From assembly GCF_036226765.1 (NCBI RefSeq), contig NZ_CP109017.1, positions 6,015,001 to 6,079,000 of the forward strand: a stretch of 64,000 nt of DNA, given 5' to 3'. Below the pieces are notes generated by a model. It made no database searches and was not told the DNA's origin. It was given only the letters and a program-made list of their open reading frames with translations. This DNA comes from Streptomyces sp. NBC_00670. Lineage in GTDB: Bacteria > Actinomycetota > Actinomycetes > Streptomycetales > Streptomycetaceae. Below are positions 15,779 to 24,158 of this stretch, one piece after another; position 1 is the first letter of the stretch, and each line of letters opens with the position of its first letter. The position numbers were made by a program, and so were the translations under genes.

Positions 15779-16378
15779 CTACGAGGAGGGTCTGACATTC
15801 CATCCCGCCACCACATGGCGCCGGTGTTCCGTGCTCAGCCGGCTGATCGTCCCCGTGCCGAGCTGGAAGAGCGCGCCGTCCCGCGCGGGCAGGCCCAGGC
15901 GCCGGGCGGTCAGGACGCGCAGGAAGTGGCCGTGGGAGAAGACGACGACGCTGCCCTCGGAGTCGGCGAGCGCCGCGTCGATCTTCGCGAGCATCCGCTC
16001 CGCCCGCGCCCCGACCTCCTCCGGGCTCTCCCCGGGATGCTCGGGCGGGCCCTCGGTGACGCCGTCCGTGAACAGGAACCAGTCCGGGCGGGTGCGGTGG
16101 ATCTCGTGCGTCGTGACGCCCTCGTAGCCGCCGTAGTCCCACTCCCGCAGGTCCTCGTCGACCTGCGCGTCCGGCACGCCGGCCAGCAGCGCGGTCTCCC
16201 GCGCCCGCTGCAACGGGCTGACGAACGCCGTCGCGATCCGGTGCGAGGCGACCAGCGGGGCCAGCCGTCGTGCCTGTTCGCGGCCGGTGTCGGTCAGCGG
16301 GATGTCGCTGGACCCGGTGTGCTTGCCCGAGCGCGACCACTCGGTCTCGCCGTGCCGTACCAGCAGCAGGTCACCCAT
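15779..16378 (-). CDS. Histidine phosphatase family protein
   Basis: The 199-aa protein has the phosphoglycerate-mutase-like fold. The catalytic RHGET lies at the N-terminus (LLLVRHGETEWSRSGKHTG), with the second arginine in VSPLQRARETA, the acid/base region REWDYGGYEG, and the second histidine in VVVFSHGHFLRVL. It is a broad phosphomonoesterase type; the SSDIPLTDTGREQA segment and EWDYGGYEG favour a sugar-phosphatase rather than a glycolytic mutase, so the substrate is open. Of two possible ATG codons I took 16378 because GGAGGG lies seven nucleotides before it, while the one at 16393 has none. Confidence 0.9.
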   Translation of the reverse strand: MGDLLLVRHGETEWSRSGKHTGSSDIPLTDTGREQARRLAPLVASHRIATAFVSPLQRARETALLAGVPDAQVDEDLREWDYGGYEGVTTHEIHRTRPDWFLFTDGVTEGPPEHPGESPEEVGARAERMLAKIDAALADSEGSVVVFSHGHFLRVLTARRLGLPARDGALFQLGTGTISRLSTEHRRHVVAGWNVRPSS

Positions 16379-16471
16379 GTGCGATCCCTCCACCGCGTCT
16401 CTTGTCGACGTCTCTTGATCGACTTCGACTCCAGGCTACGCCCGGCCGGAGAAGGACCACCCGTCAGGCCG

Positions 16472-17680
16472 TCACTGCCGGTACCCGCTCAGGAAGCGGC
16501 CGATCCTGCTGATCGCCGCGTCCAGGTCGTCGGCGTGCGGCAGGGTGAGGATGCGGAAGTGGTCGGGGCTCGGCCAGTTGAAGCCGGTGCCCTGGACGAC
16601 CTGGATCTTCTCGCGCAGCAGCAGGTCCAGGACGAACCTCTCGTCGTCGTGGATCTTGTGCACGGCCGGGTCCAGGCGCGGGAACGCGTACAGCGCGCCC
16701 TTCGGTTTGACGCAGGAGACGCCCGGGATCTCGTTCAGCTTCTCCCAGGCCCGGTCGCGCTGCTCGCGCAGCCTGCCGCCGGGCGCGGTCAGCTCGTGGA
16801 TGGACTGCCGGCCGCCGAGCGCGGCCTGGATGGCGAACTGCGCGGGCGCGTTGGCGCACAGCCGCATGGAGGCCAGCATCGTCAGGCCCTCCAGGTAGTC
16901 GCGTGCGTGCTGCCGCGGGCCGGTCACCACCATCCAGCCGGAGCGGAAACCCGCCACGCGGTACGTCTTCGACAACCCGCAGAAGGTGAGGACGACCAGA
17001 TCGGGGGCGAGGGCGGCGGCCGAGTGGTGGACGGCGTCGTCGTACAGGATCTGGTCGTAGATCTCGTCCGCGAGCACCATCAGTCCGTGCCGGCGGGCGA
17101 GGTCGAGGACGCCCTCGACGATCTCCTTCGGGTAGACCGCGCCGGTGGGGTTGTTGGGGTTGATGAGGACGACCGCCTTCGTGCGGTCCGTGATCTTCGA
17201 CGCCATGTCGGCGAGATCCGGGTTCCAGTCGGACCGCTCGTCGCAGAGGTAGTGCACCGCCGTGCCGCCCGCGAGGGTGGTGACGGCGGTCCACAGCGGG
17301 AAGTCCGGGGCGGGAATGAGGATTTCGTCGCCGTCCTCGATCAGCGCCTGCACGGCCATGGAGATCAGTTCGGAGACGCCGTTGCCCAGGAACACGTCGT
17401 CGACGCCGACCTCCAGGCCCAGGCCCTGGTAGCGCTGGGCCACCGCGCGGCGGGCGGAGAGGATGCCGCGCGAGTCGGTGTAGCCGTGCGCCTGCGGCAG
17501 CATGCGGATCATGTCCTGGAGGATCTCCTCCGGCGCCTCGAAACCGAACGCGGCGGGGTTGCCGGTGTTCAGGCGCAGCACGCTGTGGCCGGCCGCCTCC
17601 AGTGCGTCCGCGTGCTCGATCACCGGGCCGCGGATCTCGTAACAGACGTCGCTCAGCTTGCTCGACTGCCGGAACTCCAT
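16472..17680 (-). CDS. PLP-dependent aminotransferase, AlaA/valine-pyruvate type
   Basis: The 402-aa enzyme is a class I/II fold-type I aminotransferase. It shows NTGNPAAFGFEAPEEI near the N-terminus, GVSELISMAVQALIEDGDE, the Asn motif INPNNPTGAVYPKE, LADEIYDQILYDD, the PLP lysine in FCGLSKTYRVAGFRSGWMV, and the substrate-arginine region PDHFRILTLP. This pattern fits the E. coli AlaA-like branch that makes alanine from pyruvate and glutamate. It is divergent from an HxlR regulator across an 87-bp gap that holds two palindromes, so it is a likely regulatory target. CCGGAGGGG supports the ATG at 17680. Confidence 0.9.
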   Translation of the reverse strand: MEFRQSSKLSDVCYEIRGPVIEHADALEAAGHSVLRLNTGNPAAFGFEAPEEILQDMIRMLPQAHGYTDSRGILSARRAVAQRYQGLGLEVGVDDVFLGNGVSELISMAVQALIEDGDEILIPAPDFPLWTAVTTLAGGTAVHYLCDERSDWNPDLADMASKITDRTKAVVLINPNNPTGAVYPKEIVEGVLDLARRHGLMVLADEIYDQILYDDAVHHSAAALAPDLVVLTFCGLSKTYRVAGFRSGWMVVTGPRQHARDYLEGLTMLASMRLCANAPAQFAIQAALGGRQSIHELTAPGGRLREQRDRAWEKLNEIPGVSCVKPKGALYAFPRLDPAVHKIHDDERFVLDLLLREKIQVVQGTGFNWPSPDHFRILTLPHADDLDAAISRIGRFLSGYRQ

Positions 17681-17710
17681 GCGTGTGCCGCCCCTCCGGA
17701 ATTGGTGTTG

Positions 17711-17760
17711 CTTGGTTTTACCAAGTTGCCGCTTGGAAAGTCCAACGTCTTGTCTAGACT
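17711..17760. promoter_or_regulatory. HxlR operator pair and leaderless promoter
   Basis: A perfect palindrome CTTGGTTTTACCAAG lies at 17711-17725. A related imperfect one, CTTGGAAAGTCCAA, lies at 17732-17745. The second overlaps the -35 box TTGGAA (17733-17738) of the regulator; the -10 box TAGACT is at 17755-17760 with a 16-bp spacer. The ATG at 17768 follows by seven nucleotides, so the message is leaderless. The sites also sit in front of the divergent aminotransferase gene, which suggests autoregulation and shared control. Confidence 0.65.
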
Positions 17761-17767
17761 GCGTCGC

Positions 17768-18415
17768 ATGTCACCTCGCCGAAGCTACGACCAGTACTGT
17801 TCCGCCGCCCGCGCGCTGGACGCCGTGGGGGACCGCTGGACCCTGCTGATCGTCCGTGAACTGCTGGCCGGACCGCGCCGCTACACCGATCTGCACGCGG
17901 ACCTGCCGGGCGTCAGCACGGACGTACTCGCCTCCCGGCTGAAGGACATGGAGCGCGACGGGCTGACGACGCGTCGCCGGCTGCCGCCGCCGGGAGTGGC
18001 GTATGTGTACGAACTGACCGCGCGGGGGCGGGAGTTGCTGCCGGTGCTGCAGGCGTTGGGGGAGTGGGGTGGGCCGTTGCTGGGGGAGCGGCGGGCGACG
18101 GACGCGGTGCGGGCGCACTGGTTCGCGTTGCCGTTGGTGCGGGTGCTGGAGGGGGCCGGGGCGGGGGACGGGGTGGTGGAGGTGCGGCTGGAGGAAGGGC
18201 GGTTCTTCCTGCGGCTGGGGGCCGCGGGGGACGAGGGGCCGGTGTACGGGGAGGGGGTGGCCGGGGCCGGGGAGCCGGATGCGGTGCTGACGCTGGACGC
18301 GTCGACGGTGACGGGGCTGGCCTGCGGCGACCTCGCACTGCGTGCGGCTGTGCGGGAGGGGGTGGTGGGGGTGGAAGGTGACTCCGCGGTGGCGAAGGTG
18401 TTGCGGGGGGAGTAG
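17768..18415 (+). CDS. HxlR-family winged-helix regulator with C-terminal SCP2-like extension
   Basis: The 215-aa protein has an HxlR domain at residues 5-100 (YCSAARALDAVGDRWTLLIV, then YTDLHADLPGVSTDVLASRL and the wing VAYVYELTARGRELLP). The typical HxlR protein is about 110-120 aa. The extra C-terminal 110 residues (EVRLEEGRFFLRLGAAGDEG, then PDAVLTLDASTVTGLACGDL) look like the sterol-carrier-like domain often fused to this family in Streptomyces, which may bind a hydrophobic ligand. The ATG at 17768 agrees with the leaderless promoter. It probably represses its own gene and the divergent aminotransferase. Confidence 0.88.
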   Translation: MSPRRSYDQYCSAARALDAVGDRWTLLIVRELLAGPRRYTDLHADLPGVSTDVLASRLKDMERDGLTTRRRLPPPGVAYVYELTARGRELLPVLQALGEWGGPLLGERRATDAVRAHWFALPLVRVLEGAGAGDGVVEVRLEEGRFFLRLGAAGDEGPVYGEGVAGAGEPDAVLTLDASTVTGLACGDLALRAAVREGVVGVEGDSAVAKVLRGE

Positions 18416-18425
18416 CGGCATGGGT

Positions 18426-18459
18426 GAGGCCCGCCGGGGTTGTCGCCGCGGCGGGCCTC
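18426..18459 (+). terminator. Terminator of the HxlR gene
   Basis: GAGGCCCGCCG (18426-18436) pairs perfectly with 18449-18459. A TTGTTGTGTG stretch follows, so this is one of the few terminators here with a T-rich tail. Confidence 0.85.
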
Positions 18460-18566
18460 TTGTTGTGTGCAGGTGGGTGTGGGCTGAGGCACGGAAGTAG
18501 CGCCACTCGGCGATACGAGGTGCCGCTGCGCCCACCCGTGCCGCCCTGCGGCACGATTGCCCGCAG

Positions 18567-19421
18567 CTACGCCGGCGGCACGCCGCGGGGGCGGCCGTTG
18601 CCCTTGGTCAGGGTGTAACCGCCGATGCCTGCCAGGGCGGCGAGGACGGCGCCGACGGCCGTCCAGATCCAGCGGTCGGTCCACCAGCCGGAGGACCAGC
18701 CGTCGTCGGGGTCCAGGGAGGACAGCACGGCGGAGTCGTCCGACTCCTCCTCCGACTTCATCGCGATGCCGGGGACCAGCGGCTTGCTCAGCGAGCCGTC
18801 CACCGCCGCCGAGCCGCCGATGTCCTTGGAGTCCACCTCCACCTCCGCGCTCGCCGGCAGCCCCAGGTCGGCCGAGGCGACCGAGACCGCGGTGAGCCGG
18901 AGGTAGTACGTGCCCGGCAGCGGGTCGTTGGCCCACGGCTCCGCCCAGCCCCGTACCGTCCGCAGCGTGCAGGCCAGTTCGAGGGAGGACGCGTCCGGCG
19001 CGGCCGTCCGCGTCTGGGCGCCGTACTGGCACGCCTGGCGGCGCCGCAACCCGTCGAACACGTCGATCTGCCACGTCTGCCCGGCGCTCCGCTTCGCGGA
19101 CTCCGGCAGCTTCACGGTCGCCTTCACCGTGGGCCGCTGCCCGAGGTCCGCGGGGAACGACCAGTACAGGTAGTCACCGGTGGAACCACTCGCCGTGGCC
19201 TTCTCGCCCTGCTCGATCTCCGTCGCCGTACGGAAGGACGTGCCCGCCGTGGTCGGCGCCGAGTCGTCGTCCGAGGAGGCGGAACTGGCAGTGGGGGACG
19301 GGGAGTCGGCGACCGCCGGGGTCACCGCCGCGCCCAGCAGCAGCCCCGCCGCCGCCAGTACGCGCACGGCTCCGGCGACTCCCGCCGCTCGCACGACTCG
19401 TACAGTTCTTGCCGCTCGCAT
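18567..19421 (-). CDS. Secreted, C-terminally membrane-anchored protein, partner of the VWA protein
   Basis: The 284-aa protein has a signal peptide (about residues 1-38, ending PAVADS), a Ser/Asp-rich linker, a beta-rich domain (GDYLYWSFPADLGQRPTVKA and PLPGTYYLRLTAVSVAS), and a C-terminal membrane span (WIWTAVGAVLAALAGIGGYT) followed by KGNGRPRG. The extracellular part holds two Cys (QACQYGAQT and LELACTLR) that could form a disulfide. It resembles the C-terminal jelly-roll part of the upstream VWA protein. Its ATG shares a base with the stop of that gene (TGATG), so the two are translationally coupled and probably form one surface complex. No function is established. Confidence 0.82.
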   Translation of the reverse strand: MRAARTVRVVRAAGVAGAVRVLAAAGLLLGAAVTPAVADSPSPTASSASSDDDSAPTTAGTSFRTATEIEQGEKATASGSTGDYLYWSFPADLGQRPTVKATVKLPESAKRSAGQTWQIDVFDGLRRRQACQYGAQTRTAAPDASSLELACTLRTVRGWAEPWANDPLPGTYYLRLTAVSVASADLGLPASAEVEVDSKDIGGSAAVDGSLSKPLVPGIAMKSEEESDDSAVLSSLDPDDGWSSGWWTDRWIWTAVGAVLAALAGIGGYTLTKGNGRPRGVPPA

Positions 19422-20686
19422 CAGTTCGTCCTCCAGACGGCGACCCGCCAGCGCGACACCCAGCCCCACACCAGACCCGCCAGGAAGCCGACGAGCACCA
19501 GCGCGCCCAGCAGCCACCAGCCGCGCCCGAGACCGAAGGCGGCGACGTCGCCCGCCTTGTCCGGTCCGTCGACCACGTCGACCGTCAGCTCCAGCGGCAG
19601 ACCGGGGGTGGTCTTCACGCCGGACGCCGGGGAGAAGGAGTGCGCGACCTCCAGGCACACCGTCTCGGGGGCGGAGTCGTCATCGTCGGACTCCGCCTTC
19701 GGGTAGCGCAGGCCCGTCGACAGCACGTCCGTACGGCCGCTGCCGGTGGCCTCGCCGCGGACGATCTCGCGCCCGTGCACGGTGAGCGCGCGCAGGCTCA
19801 CGCCGTAGTCGGGGTCGACGGCGCGGTCGGCGGAGACGCTCACCGAGGCGCGCAGCTCCTGACCGGGCTCCACGTCGACCTTGTAGTAACGGTGCTTCGC
19901 GAACTCCTCGCGGTCGGTGTACAGCCCCGACGTGAGCGCCGGCGCGCTGCTGCACGCCGACGTCCCCTCCACCGCCACCGGGTTGACGACCGGGTCGGCG
20001 GCTCGGTCCACCAGCTGGTTGACCTTGTCGGTGAGCTGGTCCCGGTGCTCGACCGAGGTGTACGTGCCGCCGGTCGCCTCGGCGATGCAGCTGAGCTGCC
20101 GGCTCAGCTTGGCGCTGGGCACCAGGCCGAGGGTGTCGATGGTCAGGCCGATGCCCTTGGCCGCGATCTCGCGGGCCACCTCGCAGGGGTCGAGCGGGGC
20201 GCAGGTGTCCTCGCCGTCACTGATGAGGACGATCCGCTTGGAGCCGTTGCCGCCGTCCAGGTCGTCGGCGGACTTGAGCAGCGCGGGGCCGATCGGGGTC
20301 CAGCCGGTCGGGGTGAGCGTGGCGACCGCCGTCTTGGCCTCGGTGCGGTCCAGCGGGCCGACCGGGTAGAGCTGCGCGGTGTCCTTGCAGCCCGTCTTGC
20401 GGTCGTCGCCCGGGTAGTCGGCGCCCAGGGTGCGGATGCCGAGCTGGACCTCCTCCGGGGTCGCGTCCAGGACCTCGTTGAAGGCCTGCTTGGCCGCGGC
20501 CATCCGGGAGCCGCCGTCGATGTCCTTCGCGCGCATGGAGCCGCTGACGTCGAGGACGAGGTCCACCTTGGGTGCGTCCCGGTCCGCCGTCTCGTCGGCC
20601 GCGGCGCCGGACGGGACGGCGAGCCCCGTCGCCAGGGCGGCGAGCAGGGCACAGACGCCCGCCGCCAGCCGTTGTCTTGTGATCAT
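19421..20686 (-). CDS. Surface-anchored von Willebrand factor A domain protein
   Basis: The 421-aa protein has a signal peptide (residues 1-30, ending SGAAADE) and a VWA domain (about 41-230) with an intact MIDAS start DVSGSM at 46-51, T in LTPTGWTPIGPAL and D in ISDGEDTCAP. A beta-rich region with RYYKVDVEPGQELRASVSVS follows, and a C-terminal membrane span (WWLLGALVLVGFLAGLVWGW) with a basic tail. The MIDAS implies metal-dependent protein binding outside the cell. It heads a two-gene unit with the coupled gene at 18567. A TTGAAG/TAGGAT promoter lies directly before the ATG at 20686, so the message appears leaderless. Confidence 0.88.
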   Translation of the reverse strand: MITRQRLAAGVCALLAALATGLAVPSGAAADETADRDAPKVDLVLDVSGSMRAKDIDGGSRMAAAKQAFNEVLDATPEEVQLGIRTLGADYPGDDRKTGCKDTAQLYPVGPLDRTEAKTAVATLTPTGWTPIGPALLKSADDLDGGNGSKRIVLISDGEDTCAPLDPCEVAREIAAKGIGLTIDTLGLVPSAKLSRQLSCIAEATGGTYTSVEHRDQLTDKVNQLVDRAADPVVNPVAVEGTSACSSAPALTSGLYTDREEFAKHRYYKVDVEPGQELRASVSVSADRAVDPDYGVSLRALTVHGREIVRGEATGSGRTDVLSTGLRYPKAESDDDDSAPETVCLEVAHSFSPASGVKTTPGLPLELTVDVVDGPDKAGDVAAFGLGRGWWLLGALVLVGFLAGLVWGWVSRWRVAVWRTN

Positions 20687-20692
20687 CGGCGG

Positions 20693-20722
20693 ATCCTATT
20701 GATCGTAAGGGTCCACCTTCAA
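20693..20722 (-). promoter_or_regulatory. Leaderless promoter of the VWA pair
   Basis: On the minus strand -35 TTGAAG (20722-20717) and -10 TAGGAT (20698-20693) are separated by 18 bp. The ATG at 20686 follows after six nucleotides. Confidence 0.6.
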
Positions 20723-20732
20723 AACGGCCGCC

Positions 20733-22262
20733 TCACCGCACCTCTTCGTGCAGCGGGTTGGGCAGCGCCGCCCAGAGGTCGCCGGTGCGGTCCGGGGTGA
20801 GCCGCATGAGCGTCAACGCCTTGGCGGGCAGCGGCTCCTGGCGCAGTACCTCCAGATCGGGGGTACGCGCGAGGTGCGGTACGGCGGAGGCCAGCGCCTC
20901 GCCCATCGCCGTGTGCGAACCGGCGGTCGCCGCGAGGGTCCCGGCGACCAGCGAGCCGAACAGCTTGCGGCGCAGGGTCGTTGGGTCGTCGTTGACCAGA
21001 CGGCCGGTCAACTCCGGTACCGGCAACCCGTGTCGGGCCGCGCGGGCCGGACTGACGCGGATGTCGGCGAGGTCGCGGTAGACCAGCCGCAGCGGGGCGC
21101 CGGTGGCCGCGTCCAGGACCACCAGCAGGTTCTGTCCGTGCGCCTCCAGCGCCACGCCCAGGTCGAGGAGGCGCAGCCCCACGGTGAGCGCGAGCCGGGT
21201 GAAGCCGGCCAGCCAGGAGGGGGAGCGGGGCAGCCCGGTCGCGGGCAGGGCGGCCACCGGTACGACCCGCTCGCCCGGCCCCGCGTACCGCTCCGGCGGC
21301 TCGCGCAGCACCGCCGCGAGATCGGGCGAGCCGGTGGTGACCGCGCCGAGGGTGCGGGTGACGTGCAGCAGCCCGTCCGTGCGGGCGGCGACCGACGCGA
21401 CGAACGCCGAGACCGTCGCCGCGGTCCGGACCGAGTACGGCGAGATGTCGCGCACGGAGGAGGTCAGGCGCGTGCTGAGGGTCGTCTTCACATGCGGGCC
21501 GCCGTCGGGGAGGGCGAGCGTGCGCAGTGACATCAGCGGATGCGCCGCCGGTCCGGCGGAGACCGCCGGTTTCTGGTCCAGCACGTGCGCCGACTGCCAC
21601 GGGTGGACGGGGATCAGCACCTGCCCGCCGTCCCGCAGCCACGCGGGCCACTCCCCGGTGACCAGGCAGTCGTCCACCGCCGCCAGGCCCAGCCGCACCA
21701 CCGGCCGGTGCTCGGGCCCGTACGCCAGCTGCTCGGCGACCGAGAAACCGGGGCGCGAGCGGCAGCCCGGGTGGTAGGGATGACCGTCGACCACGCTCTG
21801 CTCCCACGCCCAGACGGGGGCGGGGGGCTCGTCGGCCGTGGCGGGAGGGGCGCCGCGGTCGGCCCGGGACAGGGCCAACGAGGCCGTCCCGGCGTCGAGT
21901 TCGGTCGCGAGGGCGGCGCCGTGCGGGATGCCGAGCGCGGTGAGGAGGGCGGCCGGGCGGTCGTACGGGGTGTCGTCGAGCCGTACCTCCGTGACGTGGT
22001 CGGTGGTCGCGTACGGGTCGGAGGGCGGGCCGCTGAGCCGGCGCCCGTCGGCCAGCCGCAGCACCAGGGCGCCGTACGCGGGCTCGCGCGCGGTGATCCA
22101 CGGCAGCGGCTCGTGCGCCAGCGCCCGCCACAGCCGGGTCAGGACGGCGGCCCGGGCGCCGGGCAGCGCCTCCGTGTACGGGACGGACAGCGCGGGCCGC
22201 ACGGCGTCGAGCGCGGCGACCGGCTCGGCTTCGGCATCGCTCACGGGACGGTGACGGGACAC
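20733..22262 (-). CDS. IucA/IucC-family NRPS-independent siderophore synthetase
   Basis: The 509-aa protein is an NIS synthetase, which condenses a carboxylate such as citrate or succinate with an amine or alcohol using ATP. The nucleotide-binding GHPYHPGCRSRPGFS lies near residue 160. HVKTTLSTRLTSSVRDISPY marks the central domain, and VALEAHGQNLLVVLD the C-terminal FhuF-like part. The GTG at 22262 has GAGGAG seven nucleotides before it; the frame extends far upstream, but that part is out of character. It is divergent from a second NIS synthetase 148 bp away. No decarboxylase, monooxygenase or transporter is linked, so the product cannot be named. Confidence 0.88.
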   Translation of the reverse strand: MSRHRPVSDAEAEPVAALDAVRPALSVPYTEALPGARAAVLTRLWRALAHEPLPWITAREPAYGALVLRLADGRRLSGPPSDPYATTDHVTEVRLDDTPYDRPAALLTALGIPHGAALATELDAGTASLALSRADRGAPPATADEPPAPVWAWEQSVVDGHPYHPGCRSRPGFSVAEQLAYGPEHRPVVRLGLAAVDDCLVTGEWPAWLRDGGQVLIPVHPWQSAHVLDQKPAVSAGPAAHPLMSLRTLALPDGGPHVKTTLSTRLTSSVRDISPYSVRTAATVSAFVASVAARTDGLLHVTRTLGAVTTGSPDLAAVLREPPERYAGPGERVVPVAALPATGLPRSPSWLAGFTRLALTVGLRLLDLGVALEAHGQNLLVVLDAATGAPLRLVYRDLADIRVSPARAARHGLPVPELTGRLVNDDPTTLRRKLFGSLVAGTLAATAGSHTAMGEALASAVPHLARTPDLEVLRQEPLPAKALTLMRLTPDRTGDLWAALPNPLHEEVR

Positions 22263-22410
22263 GGCGGGGCTCCTCGGGGACGGGAAGGGGCTGGACGGGC
22301 CCGGGCGCGGCGGGCGGCGTGGCCGGACGCGTCGCGAATCGGCCCGATCGCGGCTTCGCCGGGTGGGGCGGTGCCAGACATACTGATCACCAGTGCACCG
22401 TACGGAACGA

Positions 22411-24000
22411 ATGGATCCCGTGGACCCGCAGCTCCCGATGCCGCAAGAGCCGGCCGTGCCGGCCGTGTCGCCCGCGCCGCCGGAACGGCCGGCGTGCGAA
22501 CCGTTCGGGCCGCCCGCGCCGCCCGGGGTATCCGGGGACGACGTCGGTGCGGTCGCCGACGGGTACGCGGCCGCGCCCCTGCTCAACTGTCTGCTGCGGG
22601 AGGTGGGCGAGCCCACCGACGCCCCCGGTGTGCACCGGCTGCTCGCCAGTGGGCGGTTGCTGCGGGTACGGGGCGGCCGTCGGCCCCGGGACCCCGAGCT
22701 GCGCGCCGCCGGCGGCTGGCAGCGGCTCACGCACGCCGAGCTCGTCAAACTCGTCGCGGAGGAGTTGCGCCGGTACACGGGGGTGGGCAACGCCGAACTG
22801 CCCGGCGAGATGCTCGACAGCCGGGCCGCCGTCGCCGCGCTGCTCGCCGCGCGGGCCGGCGCCACGCCGCCCGACGACCCCTATCTGCGCTCCGAGCAGT
22901 CCCTGCTCACGGGCCACCCCCACCACCCCGCCCCCAAGGCGCGCGGCGGTGGTCCGGCCGCCGGGTGGCTGCCGTACGCGCCGGAGGCGTACGCCCGCTT
23001 TCCGCTCGTGCTGCTCGGGGTGCGCGAGGACGTCGTGGTGGAGGAGGGGGACACGCGCGCCCTCGACGCGCTGGGCGAGGCCCCGCCCGGCTACCGGCTG
23101 CTGCCTGCCCACCCCTGGCAACTCGACCTCATCGGCGCGGAGTTGCGGGACGCCTTCGCCGACGGCCGGCTGGTCCGGCTCGGCCGCACGGACGGTGTCG
23201 TGTGGCCGACGGCCGCCATCCGTACGGTCTACGCGCCCGGGACTGACTTGTTCCTGAAGTTCAGCCTGGATGTGCGGATCACCAACGACATCCGTCGGCT
23301 GTGGCGGCACGATCTGCGCCGGCTGTGCCGTACGGACGCGGCCGTGACGGCGGCGTTCGCGGAGTTGCCCGGGCCGGCGGCGTGGCTCGGCGACCGCGGG
23401 TACCGGACCGCCGGGTTCGCGTTCGAGGAGCTGGCCGTGCTCGTGCGGGACGGGCTGGGCGGGCGTGTGGTGCCCGGGACGACGCCGGTGCTGGCCGCAG
23501 GGCTGGTCGAGGGGTTCGACGGCAGCCCGCTCGACCGGGTCGTCGAGCCGGCGGGGTGGTGGGAGGCGTACCTCCGGCAGGTCGTGCCACCGGTGCTGGG
23601 GGCGTTCGACCGGCATGGGGTGGTGCTGGAGGCGCACTTGCAGAACGTGCTGGTCGCGGTGGACGGGGCGGGGGTGCCGGCGCAGGCGGTGTTCCGGGAT
23701 GCGGAGGGGGTGAAGTTGGTGGGTGAGGTGGGGCGGGCAGCCGGGTGGGAGCGGTTGGTGTACTGCCTGGTCGTCAACCACCTGTGGGAGGTCGCCGAGT
23801 TGTTGGCGGAGCGGTTCGGGGGGTTCGATCCGTGGCCGGCGGTTCGGGGGGTGTTGGGGGCTTCCGGGGTGGAGGAGGCGGTGGGGTTGGCCGATGCGGT
23901 GACGTTGCCGGGCAAGACGAATCTGTTGCTGCGGTGGACGGGGGCCGACGGGGCGGCGGCGAGTTATACCGGCGTTCAGAATCCGTTGCGGGGGCGGTGA
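22411..24000 (+). CDS. Second IucA/IucC-family siderophore synthetase
   Basis: The 529-aa protein carries the NIS motifs SLLTGHPHHPAPKARGG (about residue 160), LLPAHPWQLDLIG, LFLKFSLDVRITNDIRRLWR and VLEAHLQNVLVAVDGAGVP. Its Lys in HHPAPKARG is the residue expected in the family; the partner protein at 20733 has Cys-Arg at that place. The first 50 residues are Pro/Ala-rich and unlike the family. I chose the ATG at 22411, preceded by CGGAACGA; a GTG at 22393 in the same frame is possible. Two divergent NIS genes suggest a siderophore needing two condensations. I did not find a classical iron-box palindrome between them. Confidence 0.88.
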   Translation: MDPVDPQLPMPQEPAVPAVSPAPPERPACEPFGPPAPPGVSGDDVGAVADGYAAAPLLNCLLREVGEPTDAPGVHRLLASGRLLRVRGGRRPRDPELRAAGGWQRLTHAELVKLVAEELRRYTGVGNAELPGEMLDSRAAVAALLAARAGATPPDDPYLRSEQSLLTGHPHHPAPKARGGGPAAGWLPYAPEAYARFPLVLLGVREDVVVEEGDTRALDALGEAPPGYRLLPAHPWQLDLIGAELRDAFADGRLVRLGRTDGVVWPTAAIRTVYAPGTDLFLKFSLDVRITNDIRRLWRHDLRRLCRTDAAVTAAFAELPGPAAWLGDRGYRTAGFAFEELAVLVRDGLGGRVVPGTTPVLAAGLVEGFDGSPLDRVVEPAGWWEAYLRQVVPPVLGAFDRHGVVLEAHLQNVLVAVDGAGVPAQAVFRDAEGVKLVGEVGRAAGWERLVYCLVVNHLWEVAELLAERFGGFDPWPAVRGVLGASGVEEAVGLADAVTLPGKTNLLLRWTGADGAAASYTGVQNPLRGR

Positions 24001-24040
24001 CCGGGGGAGGGGGGCGGGTGCGGGCGCGATGTGGCTGGCC

Positions 24041-24059
24041 GCGCAGTTCCCCGCGCCCC
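24041..24059 (-). repeat. Dispersed intergenic element, short form
   Basis: This is an exact inverted copy of GGGGCGCGGGGAACTGCGC in the 158-bp gap before the HipA-like gene. A GGGTGCGGGC flank precedes it, as at other copies. Confidence 0.85.
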
Positions 24060-24158
24060 TTCGGGGGCGCCCCGTGAAGGCGCCCTCGACGAGGCTCCCC
24101 CGGTCGTCACGCTCGGTTACTATGCTGGGAGCATCCCAGGGAGAGAGACGCGGGGACA

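Noticed and set aside
15059..18505. 14-base inverted match CGGAAGTAGCGCCA at 18492 and its complement at 15059, as possible ends of a mobile element
   Set aside because: One such match is expected by chance in a window of this size and GC content. There is no transposase, and the genes between are ordinary.
22263..22410. Iron-box operator between the siderophore synthetases
   Set aside because: No palindrome resembling the actinobacterial TTAGGTTAGGCTCACCTAA box could be found.
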